Positions 1 to 12,827 of a stretch of DNA of 64,000 nt are shown here, one piece after another. This DNA is from Bolinopsis microptera (taxonomy: Eukaryota > Ctenophora > Tentaculata > Lobata > Bolinopsidae): the NCBI RefSeq assembly GCF_026151205.1, contig NC_087081.1, forward strand, positions 5,017,246-5,081,245. The letters are read 5' to 3'. Position 1 is the stretch's first letter. The number at the start of each line of letters is the position of its first letter. Both the position numbers and the translations under genes were made by a program. The notes under the pieces were generated by a model. That model ran no database searches, had not been told where the DNA came from, and was given only the letters and a program-made list of their open reading frames with translations.

Positions 1-1828
1 ATTGTGGCTGCTCAAAATTTGCGTTGATTTTTTGTCAGTGTTACCCATGTCTTACTTTTATTTATGTTTTGAGGCACGTTGCATTTCCCTTTTTCATTTT
101 GCGCGCGAAGCCAGCCGGCCGCGCGAAGATGGAAATGCAACGTGTCGATCGATGTCACTTAACAATTAAGTTTGATCTGGGGCATGCTTATTTAGTCTTA
201 CGAGTTGATAATTAAAGCAGAGTTCAAATAATGTGCACCTTCCTCATGATGGGAGCATTGTGTACCCGAAATGTTATTTTTCGCGTCGTTCGAACGTTCA
301 ATACTATAATATAATAGGACTAAATAATACACAAAATACAGTCTTATATAACTATAATGTATAAGCGGTACAGCACATTTCTTCGGGGTCTAACGAGTAA
401 AATACCGGGCCCCAAGCATTAAGCATTTATCAGCCCGAGGAAAGTTTTAAAGCGATTTTTGAGCTGTTGTGCAAATTTCAAAACAAACTGTTTTATTTTT
501 AATCTTAAGGTATTGCAATTAATTGTTGATTTTTAATTCACAGCTCATTTAATTATTTGTCCACAACTTTGTCAGTTTATAATAAATAGACTTAAAAGTT
601 TTGAAGAAGCTAGAAAGTTATGGGAATTGAAGTATATACCTTTGTAATAAAAGGAATGCTTTGTGTTTCAACGATTTGTGACATACCAGCACATGTTTGC
701 ATTTTATTACTATTAGGCTTTTACAAAAAGTGAAGTTTTAACCGTATCACACACCATTAGATGATATTATTGTGTGTTTACCTAAAATTCCTTAACCTCC
801 CGTCTTTAGAATCAGAGGGTTAGAAGAGATTTGTTGGCTTAAAAAGTGTTTATTTGTTTCAGTTTTGTTATTTTTGGGGCACCCGAGAAATCGTTTAAAG
901 ATTTTAGAATGCAAAATCTTACCATAAATTTGTTGATGATATATCATGTTAAATATCAATTTATTTGCGGATTTTCTTAAACTCCAGTAGTGCAAAGTCT
1001 CCCTGGAGCATTTAGTTTTTTTTACAGAGAATTATTAAAAAACGGCTCACCAGGAGGGGTCTATAAGGATAACTAAGTTAGTAACTTTACCTGCCCACTC
1101 CCCATACTTAGTCCTTAACATAATTAGCTCTTGGCCAGTTCTTGACGGCCCTCAAGCGGTTGTTGACCGGATCTTGCCCGGATCTACAGTGGCATGGTCT
1201 ACAAACTCCCATTTTTACAGCAAGATACCGCTTATCATCAACAATTGCTCGACAAACTCCCTATAAATCGGCAACATAAACGTAAAAGCCCAATCGGTCT
1301 GGAAGCACCTTTATAAGTTACGACATATTTGTCCTGCGTCACGTGGGCCGATATTCATTAGCCGGGAAGTACGTCACGCACAAAGTTAATTTCAAATTCT
1401 GCACGTTTTGGCGATGGCACACGATTTTTCTTATCTGTCCGATAAAATTCCTCAAACTCTCCCCCCTCCAGCTCTCTGTTCAGATCTAAACCTTCGGTGT
1501 CGGGTGATCCTGGAATTATGGGTGTTTGGAGAGGAAAATATATGTTTTCAGTTTAAGATATGACATACCAGAGCTTGTAAAGGTAGCAAAACAGATTAAT
1601 ATTGTTTGCAGGTCTGTTGTTCATGCTTTTAACCAACGTTCTACGCCAAAATATACGGATACCCTCAAGCAATATCAAATCCTGAAATATTGTTGTTCTA
1701 GAAAATTCGATTTTGCGGCATATTTGGATGATGATTAATCACTCTACACTCGACTGTCACGTGACTTCTTCAAACCGTTCTCTAGCTGGCCATGAACGAC
1801 TATTCAAAACCCTGACCCTCTAATCTGA
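1..1828. other. Intergenic, no gene recognised
   Basis: A+T-rich sequence with scattered short ORFs only. I see no splice-bounded coding exon, RNA gene or clear transposon end here. Confidence 0.5.
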
Positions 1829-1892
1829 TCACAACCCTAACCCTAACCCAATCCTTAACAAAAGCATATGCTGAAACCCTAACCCTAACGAG
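1829..1892. repeat. Short interstitial telomere-like runs (CCCTAA)
   Basis: Two short runs of CCCTAA (about 1831-1850 and 1876-1890) are separated by about 25 bases of unrelated sequence. CCCTAA is the C-strand of the common animal telomere repeat TTAGGG. With two to three units each they are too short to mark a chromosome end and are best read as interstitial telomeric sequence. Confidence 0.6.
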
Positions 1893-2584
1893 AAATTAGA
1901 CTACCTTCCTTATACGGTCATATCACGTGATCGAGACAGTTTTTCGCCAATATCTCGGGAGCATTTTAACCCTATGTCATGCGGATGATTCGGAATCAGC
2001 GTCCGAAAATACATCGATTGAAGTTGGTTTCAACTGTCGGGGGGCCTTTTAGAACAATCTCGAAGATTGACTGTAGAGTTAAGTGATTTCGCACGCTCGG
2101 GCATATTTGGCTTGCCAATGTTATCATTTTGAAATATGAAGCTAACCTGAAGTGGGCCGGTCATGAATATTACACCTACACCTGTACTTCCTGTGCACGA
2201 TCCAGTAATTTCATCAGGCCTTCAGGCATTCATTTAAAAAACAACCTTCAAGCGAGTTATCTACCATTTTAATCTGTTAACAAGAGTTAGGTACTAATTT
2301 TGGCTGGATTAAATTTCCAGTTTAGCGGTAACGCCTGAATTCTTTAAAAAACTCAAACAGTGATTGGGACTAAAAGCAAACCCCTTTGGAATCAGCGATC
2401 CCAAAAATAAACGGTGTTTTTAAATAAAATTGTTTGAGCCTTCCCGAAATCAGTGGGAATTTTGCCTTAATTTGGCATAAATGTTACAGAATCTTGCAAC
2501 GAATAAAACTTTTTTCCAATCGTCGTCTGATCCGTCACAACCCATTTATCTCTTTTATCCCCAATTCCCGAATCCCTCTTTTTT
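1893..2584. other. Intergenic, no gene recognised
   Basis: No coding exon or element end seen. Confidence 0.4.
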
Positions 2585-3066
2585 AAACCTCTAAACCTCT
2601 AAACCTCTAAACTTCTAAACCTCTTAACTTCTAAACCTCTAAACCTCTAAACCTCTAAACCTCTAAACCTCTAAACCTCTAAACCTCTAAACCTCTAAAC
2701 CTCTAAACCTCTAAACCTCTAAAATTCTAAACCTCTAAAATTCTAAACCTCTAAACCTCTAAACCTCTAAACCTCTAAACCTCTAAACCTCTAAACCTCT
2801 AAACCTCTAAACCTCTAAACCTCTAAACCTCTAAACCTCTAAACCTCTAAACCTCTAAACCTCTAAACCTCTAAACCTCTAAACCTCTAAACCTCTAAAC
2901 CTCTAAACCTCTAAACCTCTAAACCTCTAAACCTCTAAACCTCTAAACCTCTAAACCTCTAAACCTCTAAACCTCTAAACCTCTAAACCTCTAAACCTCT
3001 AAACCTCTAAACCTCTAAACCTCTAAACCTCTAAACCTCTAAACCTCTAAACCTCTAAAACCTCTT
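2585..3066. repeat. 8-bp tandem array (AAACCTCT)n
   Basis: About 60 head-to-tail copies of AAACCTCT run almost without interruption. The first few and a few internal units vary (for example AAACTTCT and AAAATTCT). The unit resembles but does not equal a telomere repeat. It is one of several arrays in this window whose unit is exactly 8 bp. Confidence 0.95.
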
Positions 3067-4291
3067 AACCCTTTGATTCATGATTCGATCCCTTAACTGT
3101 ATTATTTTATTGGAAGGCAAACTACTGAAAAAGTTTAGTTATGCAGTACTGTTGGCTCGTATCAGCTTCAAATTTGATAAAAGGTTGCATACTATTTCTT
3201 AATTTTTTTGTTTTTTGGATACCGCATATGCAAAAACGGAAAACTTATGGAGCCCGTCAAAAATCACGCCACACGCGAAGAGAGAACGTTCCGATGAAAA
3301 CTGTATTAAAATTTATTGATTCAAATTGTATTAAATTTGGCTTATCTGCACTTGTAGATTCTCAAATTCACCCCAAAACAACAGTGCTTATCTTCGAATC
3401 TAAAATTACAAATGTTTTTTAATTCTTGTACGAAGGAAAAGCAAGTGAATTTAGTATGACCTGAGGAAAATTCTCTTCTACGGAAGCATTAACAATCAAT
3501 GACCACACTAAACTGATGTGCATTGGCTGAATATCAACAAATACCTGGCAAGTATTGTTTCCCAGAAAACGTTACATTGTTTGAGATCAGGTTATTTCGA
3601 AAGTTTTTTTCTCATTTAACGATGTTTTAATTTTGGAGCTGCACGGAATTGGGACATTTGACCGTTTTTATCAGCTGGCAACGACGATAACATGATTTTT
3701 GAAAGCTTCTATAAAACAACAGCTTTTCGTTTCAAGAGCCCTCCTGCAATCCACGTGGTTTATTTGGATTCTACCCAACTGTATCCGAAACGCGAGATGT
3801 GTCTTTAAATCTTGCAGCACAATAGTCTAGTCTACGTAATTATGTAATTATGTAATATGTTTAATGTTTATATGTAGTCATTCCTGCATCTGTGAACCAC
3901 GTGAAATCGAGCCAAAATCCCAGCTTTCTCAATTGCCCTCACGTGAAATATTGGCACGAATGTTATAAATAGGCTGTACCAAAATCCTTACAAACTGGCA
4001 AAACCAAATTGCATTAATTCTCTGGATTTGCTAACATCATTTTAAGCTATCATATCGGTTGGATTCGTGCCTGTCCACTTTCAAATCAGGTTCTAATACC
4101 ACGATAAGACCACGCCATTTTCCCTGAACCGGTTCGGTAGGCTGGGCTCCGTCTCCTCCAGACTTCACTTTCTACTTAGTTCTGGTGTAATTCATGCCCT
4201 GTTCTTACCGTCACCCCGCTGACCAACCAGGACTTGTGCTCGTTTGTTCTTATCAGGACGCCGTTGCTGTGTTTATAGGATATTTACATAA
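3067..4291. other. Intergenic, no gene recognised
   Basis: One open frame of 93 codons (3141-3422, plus) has no recognisable domain or splice context and is probably chance. Nothing else is supportable. Confidence 0.4.
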
Positions 4292-4299
4292 TATAAGAC

Positions 4300-4422
4300 G
4301 GCAAGTTTCCATAAATGAAATTTATGGCCGATAGGCCTATAGGCGTCTGATAGGCCATGGTATTCGCTCGAATGACCGAAATTTTAGCGCCGATAATAAA
4401 ATTTCATTTTTGGAAACTTGCC
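4300..4422. mobile_element. 123-bp hAT-like MITE
   Basis: The element begins GGCAAGTTTCCA and ends with its near-complement, so both ends pair for about 24 bases. It is flanked on both sides by the identical octamer TATAAGAC (4292-4299 and 4423-4430). An 8-bp target-site duplication with short terminal inverted repeats and no coding capacity fits a non-autonomous hAT-type element. The superfamily call rests only on duplication length. Confidence 0.8.
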
Positions 4423-4430
4423 TATAAGAC

Positions 4431-5032
4431 CTTTGAGTTGAAATTTAAGGCTGTTCCAGGGTCGTTCGTCGAGATAGGGCAATTTCGAATCAAAAATTGA
4501 TTTAGAAGATATGATTTTGGTTCGTTATCATATTTTTAAAATCCTATATTACAGTGGTCACTGAAGTGGTCATTGCTAGGATGAACTTTGAACTGATAGT
4601 TGATACTTGCCAAACAGTCCGGACTCTTGACAGTCTTCAAATCAGGGATTAAATAAACGGAGTGTATTAGAAAAGTATCAGTTATTCATTAATTTCTAGA
4701 AATATCTTGTTATCAGAAATATCATTTCAAAAACTAAAACTGGAATAAATACCACGATTTCAAAGTAATTTTTATTATTTGACAAAACTGGACATGTGAT
4801 TATTGCTAAGCCAGGCAAATATGAGTGCTAAGTGACAAAAATGGGAATTCTGAGACGACATAAGCCGTGCTTATCATCCAAACAAAATTCAACGCATTCA
4901 AATATTCTCTTCGTGAATCTTTGTCATTCCAATTCAGATCTATTCATTTGTTATTTCTGAATATTTTGAATTCTTAGATGCTTAGATTCTCTGCTACACT
5001 TCATCTACATGTTTCACCTCTTCTTCTGCCTA
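4431..5032. other. Likely 3' flank/UTR of the minus-strand gene
   Basis: Downstream of the stop codon at 5033-5035 on the minus strand. No further coding exon recognised. Confidence 0.35.
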
Positions 5033-8000
5033 TCAAAACGGGAGGCTAGATCTGATCCCGTCCAAGAAACCACCCTCCTGAAATAATTTAAGTTGTTGGC
5101 TGAGTCTGCTTCTGGCCCAAAATTCAATTTACCACCATTTGTATTTTTATTTCATGAATAGCATCAGTTCATTACGTCAACATGTTTTTAATAACCCGCG
5201 TGAAGAGACATGAAAATACATTGCTATTTTCAATAAAGGGCTTCATCATTACGCATGCAAAGAGTCAGAAAAAAGATAAAACATATTACGTCCGACACGT
5301 GATGGTGTCATTTGGTAAACGTCAATGAAATACTTTTGTCTCTTACCCTGTTATCTCAACTCAGACTGGGGACAACAGGTCTTCGTCGGTAGGAATACTA
5401 AACATTCTTATCGAATGTCGTCAAACTACGATTTTATCTTTAGGATATTGATAGAACTGGGTTTGATGTGCCAATTGCACGCTGTGTTCATATCAGGCCA
5501 CAAAAACTAGACATGGTTTATTATGGCAGTTTAATATGAACACGCAGGTTAAAAGATTCCCTGCTATCTTCCCTTTGTATTTTATTCGCCCCATGCTGTT
5601 TATGATGGATAAGAACTAGAACAGACCTAGAACTAGAACTAGAACTAGAAGGACCGGACGTGAAACAGATGTGAAACTTCCTCCAAACTGTCACACTAAA
5701 TCATGAAAGTGTGGTTTTCGCATAAATGTTAATGCTACGTATATTAATCACTGTTTACAAAAACCCAATTATGAAATGGCCGAATAACCGGGATTATCCC
5801 AAAATGAACCAAGTTAATCTGGTGATAACACTTGCATACCTCCTCAGGTGAGCCCCCTTTCTCGGATCCAGGTGGTGACGGTGACTTCTCCGCTCCCCCC
5901 AAGCCTCCGAATCCGGGCTAAAATAAAACAAATTACTTTATCATCTTTTATATAGGAGACAAGAGCGGGTTTGTATCAGCTCCAGATCATTCAGTCATTC
6001 GGAAAGCTTGCGGAGTGAGAAGGCTTGGGTTCCGGAACGGAGAAGTTGCGATCACTCTATATAAGTTAATGAGGAATATATTTCCTAGAGAGTGGATAGT
6101 TTTGTTTGATCGAGGGTATTGTTCTTGAACCCAAGCCCTCGTATGGTGTGCTTTAACATCAAAAGGTGCCTTAAAATATGGTAAAACCAACAAGTAAGTC
6201 TTGAAATGTTAAATGGAATTGTAAATTGTAAATTCTCTTTCCAGGAAACTACGCTCGTACTTACAAGTTCAACCGGTATCTGGCAATATTTTAGGGTTAC
6301 ATTTTATACACAATACTTGTTCATTTTTTATGCATATATTTCAACTACGATAATTTGATATGGCCAACATCGATATTCGATAACAATAATTTTAAGAAAC
6401 CAATCTTTAATTAAAATATAATTTATTTATCTTTAAAAAGTGTTTTATAATAGAGTCATTAGTTTTCTTACTAGTTAAGTTAAGCAGGGAATAAGTCTAC
6501 AAATCTTATTTGGCATTCTTCGTAACACAATGATAATTTGATAGGCCAAAATCGATAAAAATTGCCATAATCTCAAAAAAAACCAGTCGTGGCACAGAAA
6601 ATAGAATTTATTTATCTATAGAAATTAGTTGATGGAGTCTTTGTCGTCATTAATTTTCTTATTATAAAAATGATAAGGATTTCTCGTAAAATTTTGCAGG
6701 AAATAGGTCTAAATTTTTGGCATGCTAGAAATTGGGTAATAGAGTCTTTGTCGTCATTAATTTTCGTATTATACAAATGATAAGAATTTCTCTTTTTGGC
6801 ATGAAGAAATACGGAAATTTAAATGTTGGAATTCAGTCAAAAACGGGAAGGGTACCTTATTGTGTAAATTAATGCTAAGATTGGAATTTGCTGCGGCAAA
6901 ATTTTCAATCAATACTATGATTTCAATTATTGCTAGCCAATGAACAAATATTTACAAATATTTACAATTATTTACAGATATTTACAAATATTTACATCAA
7001 TATACTTAAATAATGAAATAATTTACTTAAATGAACTCACCTCAATAGGAATGTCGACAGGCAGCTCGATGGGGAGGTCAGATTTACAGCAGGGGCAGCA
7101 TTTAGCGACACTCACAAAGCATTTCTGAAAATATTCTCCATCAAAATGGACGGGTTCGTGTTCAGAAAAAATCATTTATAAATGAATAAGAAATCGAATG
7201 ATAGAAATCTCAGATATAGCTTCTTCGTAGATGATGGTTCTGATTATTTCTTACAACAGATCAGTACGAAATTATCGGTGATTCCGATTTAAAGGAATCT
7301 TGCGTTACAGAATACGCGTACGGTTACAGAAACATTATTCATCAAATTCAAGTCATTGATCCCCTTTTCATTGGTCAAATAATTACTAATTATCATGTAT
7401 TTACCGCAACCTCATAGTAGACCTCATTTATAGACCCTGATAAAACTTCTTTGGCCACTAAATGTGTGTTTTCCTTATCGATATGATGTTATGGGAGAAA
7501 CTTAATGGTATATTTGGTTTACTAATGTGTTAACTATACTTCTTTTAGGTCTATCAACTATTGACAAGGTTGTGGACATATTTTGGTATCGTGAACAGAC
7601 TGATTTTTATAAATACGACATATTATTATAATATGTATCATGTGTATTGTGTATCACCAATTATTGCATCGTAATTTCGCACAATCAAAAATGTTAACAA
7701 TCGATAATTATCTACTACACATCTATTGTACATTACTATTTTACGATTTAAGACACAAGGTCAAACTAATAGTACGCTAGATGATGGTAGTTGTAAGTCA
7801 ATGGTTGAGCTGGTTTCAAGCACAGGTCTTTTCAAATCCAACGATAAGCAGTAACCTTCGGCACTTGAAACCTCCTCAAGAATTAAATAATTGTTTTATT
7901 CAATGATTGTTTTATTTAATACTTGTTTTATTTAATAATTGTTTTATTAACATCCATGGTGTTTTATTAACATAAATGTAAGTACTTTCAAACCTGACTT

Positions 8001-11000
8001 GGATTTCTTTAGAAAATTAGTTTTCCAAGAAAAGATAGGCTTATCTAAATCTTATATTATAGTTTATAATCTAAATCTAATGTGCTTGATATAGTACAGG
8101 GAAATCCGTCTGAAAAAATCGATTTGCCGACACACAAAGCTTACAAAGGATTTTTGACGTTTTTGAGTCCTAATAGGTGTCCTTTATGGCTGACCAACTT
8201 TTCCAAACTTTTCCACGTGTCTTAAGGCCACTTTTTGCCACTTTACCACTTTTTACCACCTTTCTTGTTTGTCAAATATATTTAGTTGTGAACGTCGTAG
8301 AAAGTTGCAGATTAAACGAGGGTGTTCATATTATCAAGAAAAAAAACTTTTGTTAAGACAATTTTTTCCTCAGATGATCAATTAATTGGATAATTATCAA
8401 TTAGCTAATTAGCAAAAATTAAAAATTTTTTTATTGGCTCAAAATGATTGGAATAGCTTAAAACACGGAGAAAAGTAGTTTTTAGAAAAACTTCGAAAAT
8501 TTTTCACTTACATTTTTTTTTCAAGACTTTGAAAAAAATTTCGAATTTTCGAAATTTTTTTTCGCCAAAAGTTATCAAATTGCATGAAACGTGGAGAAAA
8601 ATGCTTTTAAAAAAACTTCATGAATTTTTGTTTTCAAGAATACTAAAATCACTTATATTTGTAGTTGGAGTTCAGTAAATCTCGGCAGATTTTAGTAATC
8701 AGGAATTATTAAATCAAAATAGATAAAAGGACTGAAACTGAAAAACGTTAACCACAGGTTATTAGAGTTTTATAATTAATTACAGTATATCCTTATTGAT
8801 TTTTAAACAAAGGGAGGATTTTAACAAAATTTTTAATGTTTCAATTATTGATAATTCTAGTCCTAAAACTTTAGAAGTTCGTGAACATAAATATATTCAA
8901 CAACTCAAGACTTTAAAACCTTTGGGAATAAACACTATAAATCCTTTTGGCCTTCCGTTACTCCTAACATCTTAATTTTAATTATTATATAACCGTTTTA
9001 AGAGTGTTCAGATTTTTAAAGGAATTTTGGGTTTTACTAACTTTTTACAATTTTTAGGCTTATGTCACTGAAGATGACGCCTTGCAACATGTTTGACGAT
9101 AGCCTGTAAATTGATAGTTTGATCTCAGTATTTACAACAAATCATCTAGCTTGATTGATTCAAAGGGAGAATTAAATTCCTCTGATTTTTACAGAAACTG
9201 CACCAAAGGCACATTTAAGATCGAACCGATAGACTGCTGTACTACGATAATATGTAATAAATAAAACATCTCTGAGTCTGTACCGTCAATCGTGCTAATC
9301 TGAACCAGCCTACCTGGATTACCATCTACCTCTTCTTTTCATAAATAATTAGACCGGGTTGTGCAAGAAATGTGATTTATTATAGCTCATAATAATTACA
9401 TCACCCACCAAATGCAATATGAGTCATATCGCATTTGATGGGTCTGTAAATAATATCGAGCTGTTTTCAATCACACTATCACAATAAAACACAATACGTG
9501 TACATCATATGGCCCTTAATAGTTAATGCGGTATATGAAACGCTCTTTATCGGGGTGTTTCTATAAATCTATAGACTATACCGTACACTTCTCGTTTCTC
9601 CCGCGAAAGGCCGGTATAGAGAGGTTTTACTGTATCACGAAAACTTCTACTTGTCCTCATGGCTCATTGACAGCTCGAAGAAGGCAAGAAAACATCAGAA
9701 AGTCTGAAATGTCAACTCGTTCATTTAAATGTTCTTCGATCCGTCCCACATTGATCCCGAGCTTATCATCATGGCCCCCAAATATCCTGCGGCAAGAACC
9801 TGTCTTTTTACTTCACAACATCCGGATTGCAAACCAACATAATCATTACCGTTTCTTTACTACCCCACGGCTCTTGCCCATGTCCGACGCTCGTATCTAG
9901 ATCTTACCTTTGCCCGTATATTACTCTTTTTGAATTTAGCCAACCCTGACATATGGGGGTGATTTGAGGTATGAGGTATCTCGCATAGCGAATGAAGTGG
10001 TATGCAGAACAATAGAAAACAAGTCACAATAGATGTTGGAAGGTGTATTTACACTTGTATCCTACTTCCTAGCTCTTCCTTGGTATCCATGGTCTCTTCT
10101 TGCCTTCTTCGAGCTGTAAATGAGCCATGAGGCCAAGTAGACGTTTTCGTGATAAACTATACCGGGTCTATTGAGGTATAAAGCGTTTCATATACCGCAT
10201 TAAGGGCCATTTAATACAAAGGTATTGTGTCGTATATTACTATTGTGATTGAATACAGCTCGATAAGTACTTACATCACCCACTAAATGCAATATGAGCT
10301 ATGATAAATCACATTTCTTGCACAACTCGGTCTAATTATTGATGAAAAGAAGAGGTAGATGGTAATCCAGGTAGGCTGGTTCAGATTAGCACGATTGACG
10401 GTACAGACTCAGAGATGTTTTATTTATTACATATTATCGTAGTACAGCAGGCTATCGGTTCGATCTTAAATGTGCCTTTGGTGCAGTTTCTGTAAAAATC
10501 AATAAGGATATACTGTAATTAATTATAAAACTCTAATATCCTGTGGTTAACGTTTTTCAGTTTCAGTCCTTTTATCTATTTTGATTTAATAATTCCTGAT
10601 TACTAAAATCTGCCGAGATTTACTGAACTCCAACTACAAATATAAGTGATTTTAGTATTCTTGAAAACAAAAATTCATGAAGTTTTTTTAAAAGCATTTT
10701 TCTCCACGTTTCATGCAATTTGATAACTTTTGGCGAAAAAATTCGAAATTTTTTTCCAAGTCTTGAAAAAAAAATGTAAGTGAAAAATTTTCGAAGTTTT
10801 TCTAAAATCTACTTTTCTCCGTGTTTTAAGCTATTCCAATCATTTTGAGCCAATAAAAAATTTTTTAATTTTTGCTAATTAGCTAATTGATAATTATCCA
10901 ATTAATTGATCATCTGAGGAAAAAATTGTCTCAACAAAAGTTTTTTTTCTTGATAATATGAACACCCTCGTTTAATCTGCAACTTTCTACGACGTTCACA

Positions 11001-12827
11001 ACTAAAGATATTTGACAAACAAGAAAGGTGGTAAAAAGTGGTAAAGTGGCAAAAAGTGGCCTTAAGACACGTGGAAAAGTTTGGAAAAGTTGGTCAGCCA
11101 TAAAGGACACCTATTAGGACTCAAAAACGTCAAAAATCCTTTGTAAGCTTTGTGTGTCGGCAAATCGATTTTTTCAGACGGATTTCCCTGTACTAATATG
11201 AAATAATTTTATTTTCAGGGCAGGTTAAATAAAACTGCAAAATCACATAATAGTCGAGTTAAGTACCACGTATTGACTAATGTATTCCACAATCGTGAGA
11301 TTAGAATAAGTCATGGAGTTGTTGTTAAGCAGAAAATTGTCCAAGATTATTTATATTATACATCATATCATATTGTAATTTTTAGATACGTTAGACAATT
11401 GTTCTTCCATTTGACTGAAATATCCTCATGCTACTCTAAAATGCAAAAATATTCTTCGATAAAGAGGTATAATTATGAACTGGTCGTATCGATGTGATTT
11501 CGCTAAGCGAAATACCGACCAAGTACGTGCACTCAAGCAGATCATTTAGGAATGAGGATATTATCGCGTGACACTTTAGCACCTACTAAGGGTATCTCAT
11601 GTTCAGTCTGGTGACAGGGTATGATCCAATCTTCAAAACTAACTTTACTCTCAAATTTCTAACCGCTCTAAAATTTGCATGTGGGTACACGATTTTACAC
11701 GATTTTTACACGATTAGAAAATTTATTTGTTATACTGGAATAATAACAATTTTAAAATATAAAATAAGTCACTTCCCTCTGAAGTAGAACAGATGATGGG
11801 AGAGCTTCAAACATGGCGATGGAGGGAAGCGGTGTCTCACCGCTGGGAGGTAAATTAATACCCGTATCGCGATGGTAAAATTTTATGATATGAGATCTCA
11901 AGTAAAAAATAGCACAAAAAATAAAAAGTGAATGTTGTCAGTGTAGTGAAATCGGAGGCAACATTAATAAAGACGTATACACTTAAACCGTTACAATTAT
12001 AGTCCCTATCTTGTTTTAAATACTCACAATAAAATACACACAAAAAACACACAAACGTCCCCAAAACATTAACTTCAATTTATATTTCCCTAGTTGAAAT
12101 TAACTTATTTTATGAAATTGATACATTCGAGAAGATATCGTGATTACATGGTAGCCATCCATGATCCCCATTTAGCCCTAGGTTTTGTATATGAAGCAAA
12201 TGGTTCTTAAATCTCTTTTTAAATAGTGAAATTGACAAAATATGATACGGTACATCATGATCAAGGAGATAATTTAAAATTTTGGATGCATTAAAAACAA
12301 AATTACTATTCTTGGTCTTAGACATTGAGAATTTAGGATATAGCAGTCTGCATGATCTACTTGACTTGCTAAACCGCTCTAGAGTTCTCATAGTATGGGT
12401 CCGGTAAGGGAGTTCCGCTCTAGAGTCCTACCCTGGCGATTTGAACCCGCTCTAGGGTCCTACTTTCATCCAAGTACTCCCTACAGTCCCCTGCTCTAGA
12501 GTCCCCCGATCTACAGTCCTGCTCCCGTCAGTGAGGCCATTTGGTAGCTCCATTTTACCAAGCCAAATGATAGAGCAACTTTGAGTTAGTCTAATACCTT
12601 AATTATAAGCCTAATTAACTCATCTGGATTGAATAAATCTGATCTTTTATAGCATATACCCCATTTTCCCATTTAACCATTATTCCTAAATCATATTCCG
12701 ATTAAACCCATATCACTCTAATGTGTTTCTCCCAACGTACCATATACCAAGGCACTAAATCCCCTGCAGCGTCCTTCAAAGCATCCACGTCCATGTTTTC
12801 CATGTCAATTTTACCGAGAGCATCCAT
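5033..12827 (-). CDS. Small cysteine-cluster protein, four exons (unknown function)
   Basis: I do not recognise this gene. Four splice-bounded exons on the minus strand, all in phase 0, join into a 97-residue frame: 12741-12827 (start ATG), 7041-7124, 5840-5917 and 5033-5077 (ending TGA). Donors read GTACGT, GTGAGT and GTATGC; acceptors follow TTTTCAG, TTTTAG and TTTCAG. Exon 1 is acidic (MDALGKIDMENMDVDALKD) and ends WYM. Exon 2 carries a cysteine cluster, KCCPCCKSD, which could bind metal or be acylated. Exon 3 is Gly/Pro/Ser-rich, and exon 4 ends SSLPF. There is no signal peptide. The 5.6-kb first intron contains the 3.1-kb foldback element at 8097-11190, so linkage of exon 1 to the rest is the weakest step, and extra phase-0 exons could lie between them. 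Confidence 0.55.
6943..7000. repeat. 10-bp A+T tandem repeat in intron
   Basis: About five degenerate copies of TTTACAAATA lie just downstream of the exon 2 donor of the small minus-strand gene. Confidence 0.7.
8097..11190. mobile_element. 3.1-kb foldback element with long inverted arms, TA-flanked
   Basis: The sequence starting CAGGGAAATCCGTCTG at 8097 recurs in inverse orientation ending at 11190. Similarity continues inward to about 9695 on the left and from about 10095 on the right, leaving a roughly 400-bp centre. TA dinucleotides flank both ends (8095-8096 and 11191-11192). A CAGGG start and TA flanks are compatible with a pogo/Tigger-like (Tc1-mariner) element, but I see no transposase. 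The left arm is longer because of the separate insertion at 8805-9190. The 124-codon frame at 9526-9900 spans the centre and shows no domain. The element sits in intron 1 of the small minus-strand gene. Confidence 0.8.
8805..9190 (+). mobile_element. 5'-truncated Penelope-like element fragment
   Basis: This 386-bp segment is present in the left arm of the foldback element and absent at the matching place in the right arm. It is bounded by the heptamer GATTTTT (8798-8804 and 9184-9190), consistent with a target-site duplication. From about 8844 it encodes a tail containing REHKYIQQLKTLKPLGIN before a TAA near 8975. That pattern matches the end of the GIY-YIG endonuclease domain of Penelope-like retroelements, where a conserved R..E..WI..L.T..P.GLN-type motif occurs. 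The 3' part (CTGAAGATGACGCC) also resembles Penelope-like 3' regions. Family assignment is from memory of motifs. Confidence 0.6.
11193..12109. other. Intron/intergenic, no firm feature
   Basis: Lies within the first intron of the minus-strand model. A plus-strand ATG at about 11813 with a GTAAAT donor-like site near 11850 could be a tiny first exon, but nothing downstream supports it. Confidence 0.3.
12110..12391 (-). pseudogene. LINE C-terminal fragment
   Basis: A 93-codon minus-strand frame reads like the extreme C-terminus of CR1/RTE-type LINE polyproteins. It has a run of the kind LLYPKFSMSKTKNS, then FVFNASKILNYLL, then SLFKKRFKNHLL. These match the known tail pattern of a basic stretch, a (G)xKxWNxLP-like block and an FKxxLKxHL block. 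No reverse transcriptase lies upstream, so it is a dead 5'-truncated copy within the intron of the small minus-strand gene. Confidence 0.5.
12377..12525. repeat. Degenerate CTCTAGAGTCC repeats
   Basis: Five or six imperfect copies of the palindromic core CTCTAGAGTCC occur at irregular spacing of 20-50 bases. Confidence 0.55.

Noticed and set aside
2585-3066. Telomere end
   Set aside because: AAACCTCT is not a known telomere unit as far as I recall and unique sequence continues on both sides.
11813-11852. Plus-strand mini first exon MAMEGSGVSPLG followed by GTAAAT
   Set aside because: No downstream exon could be joined.
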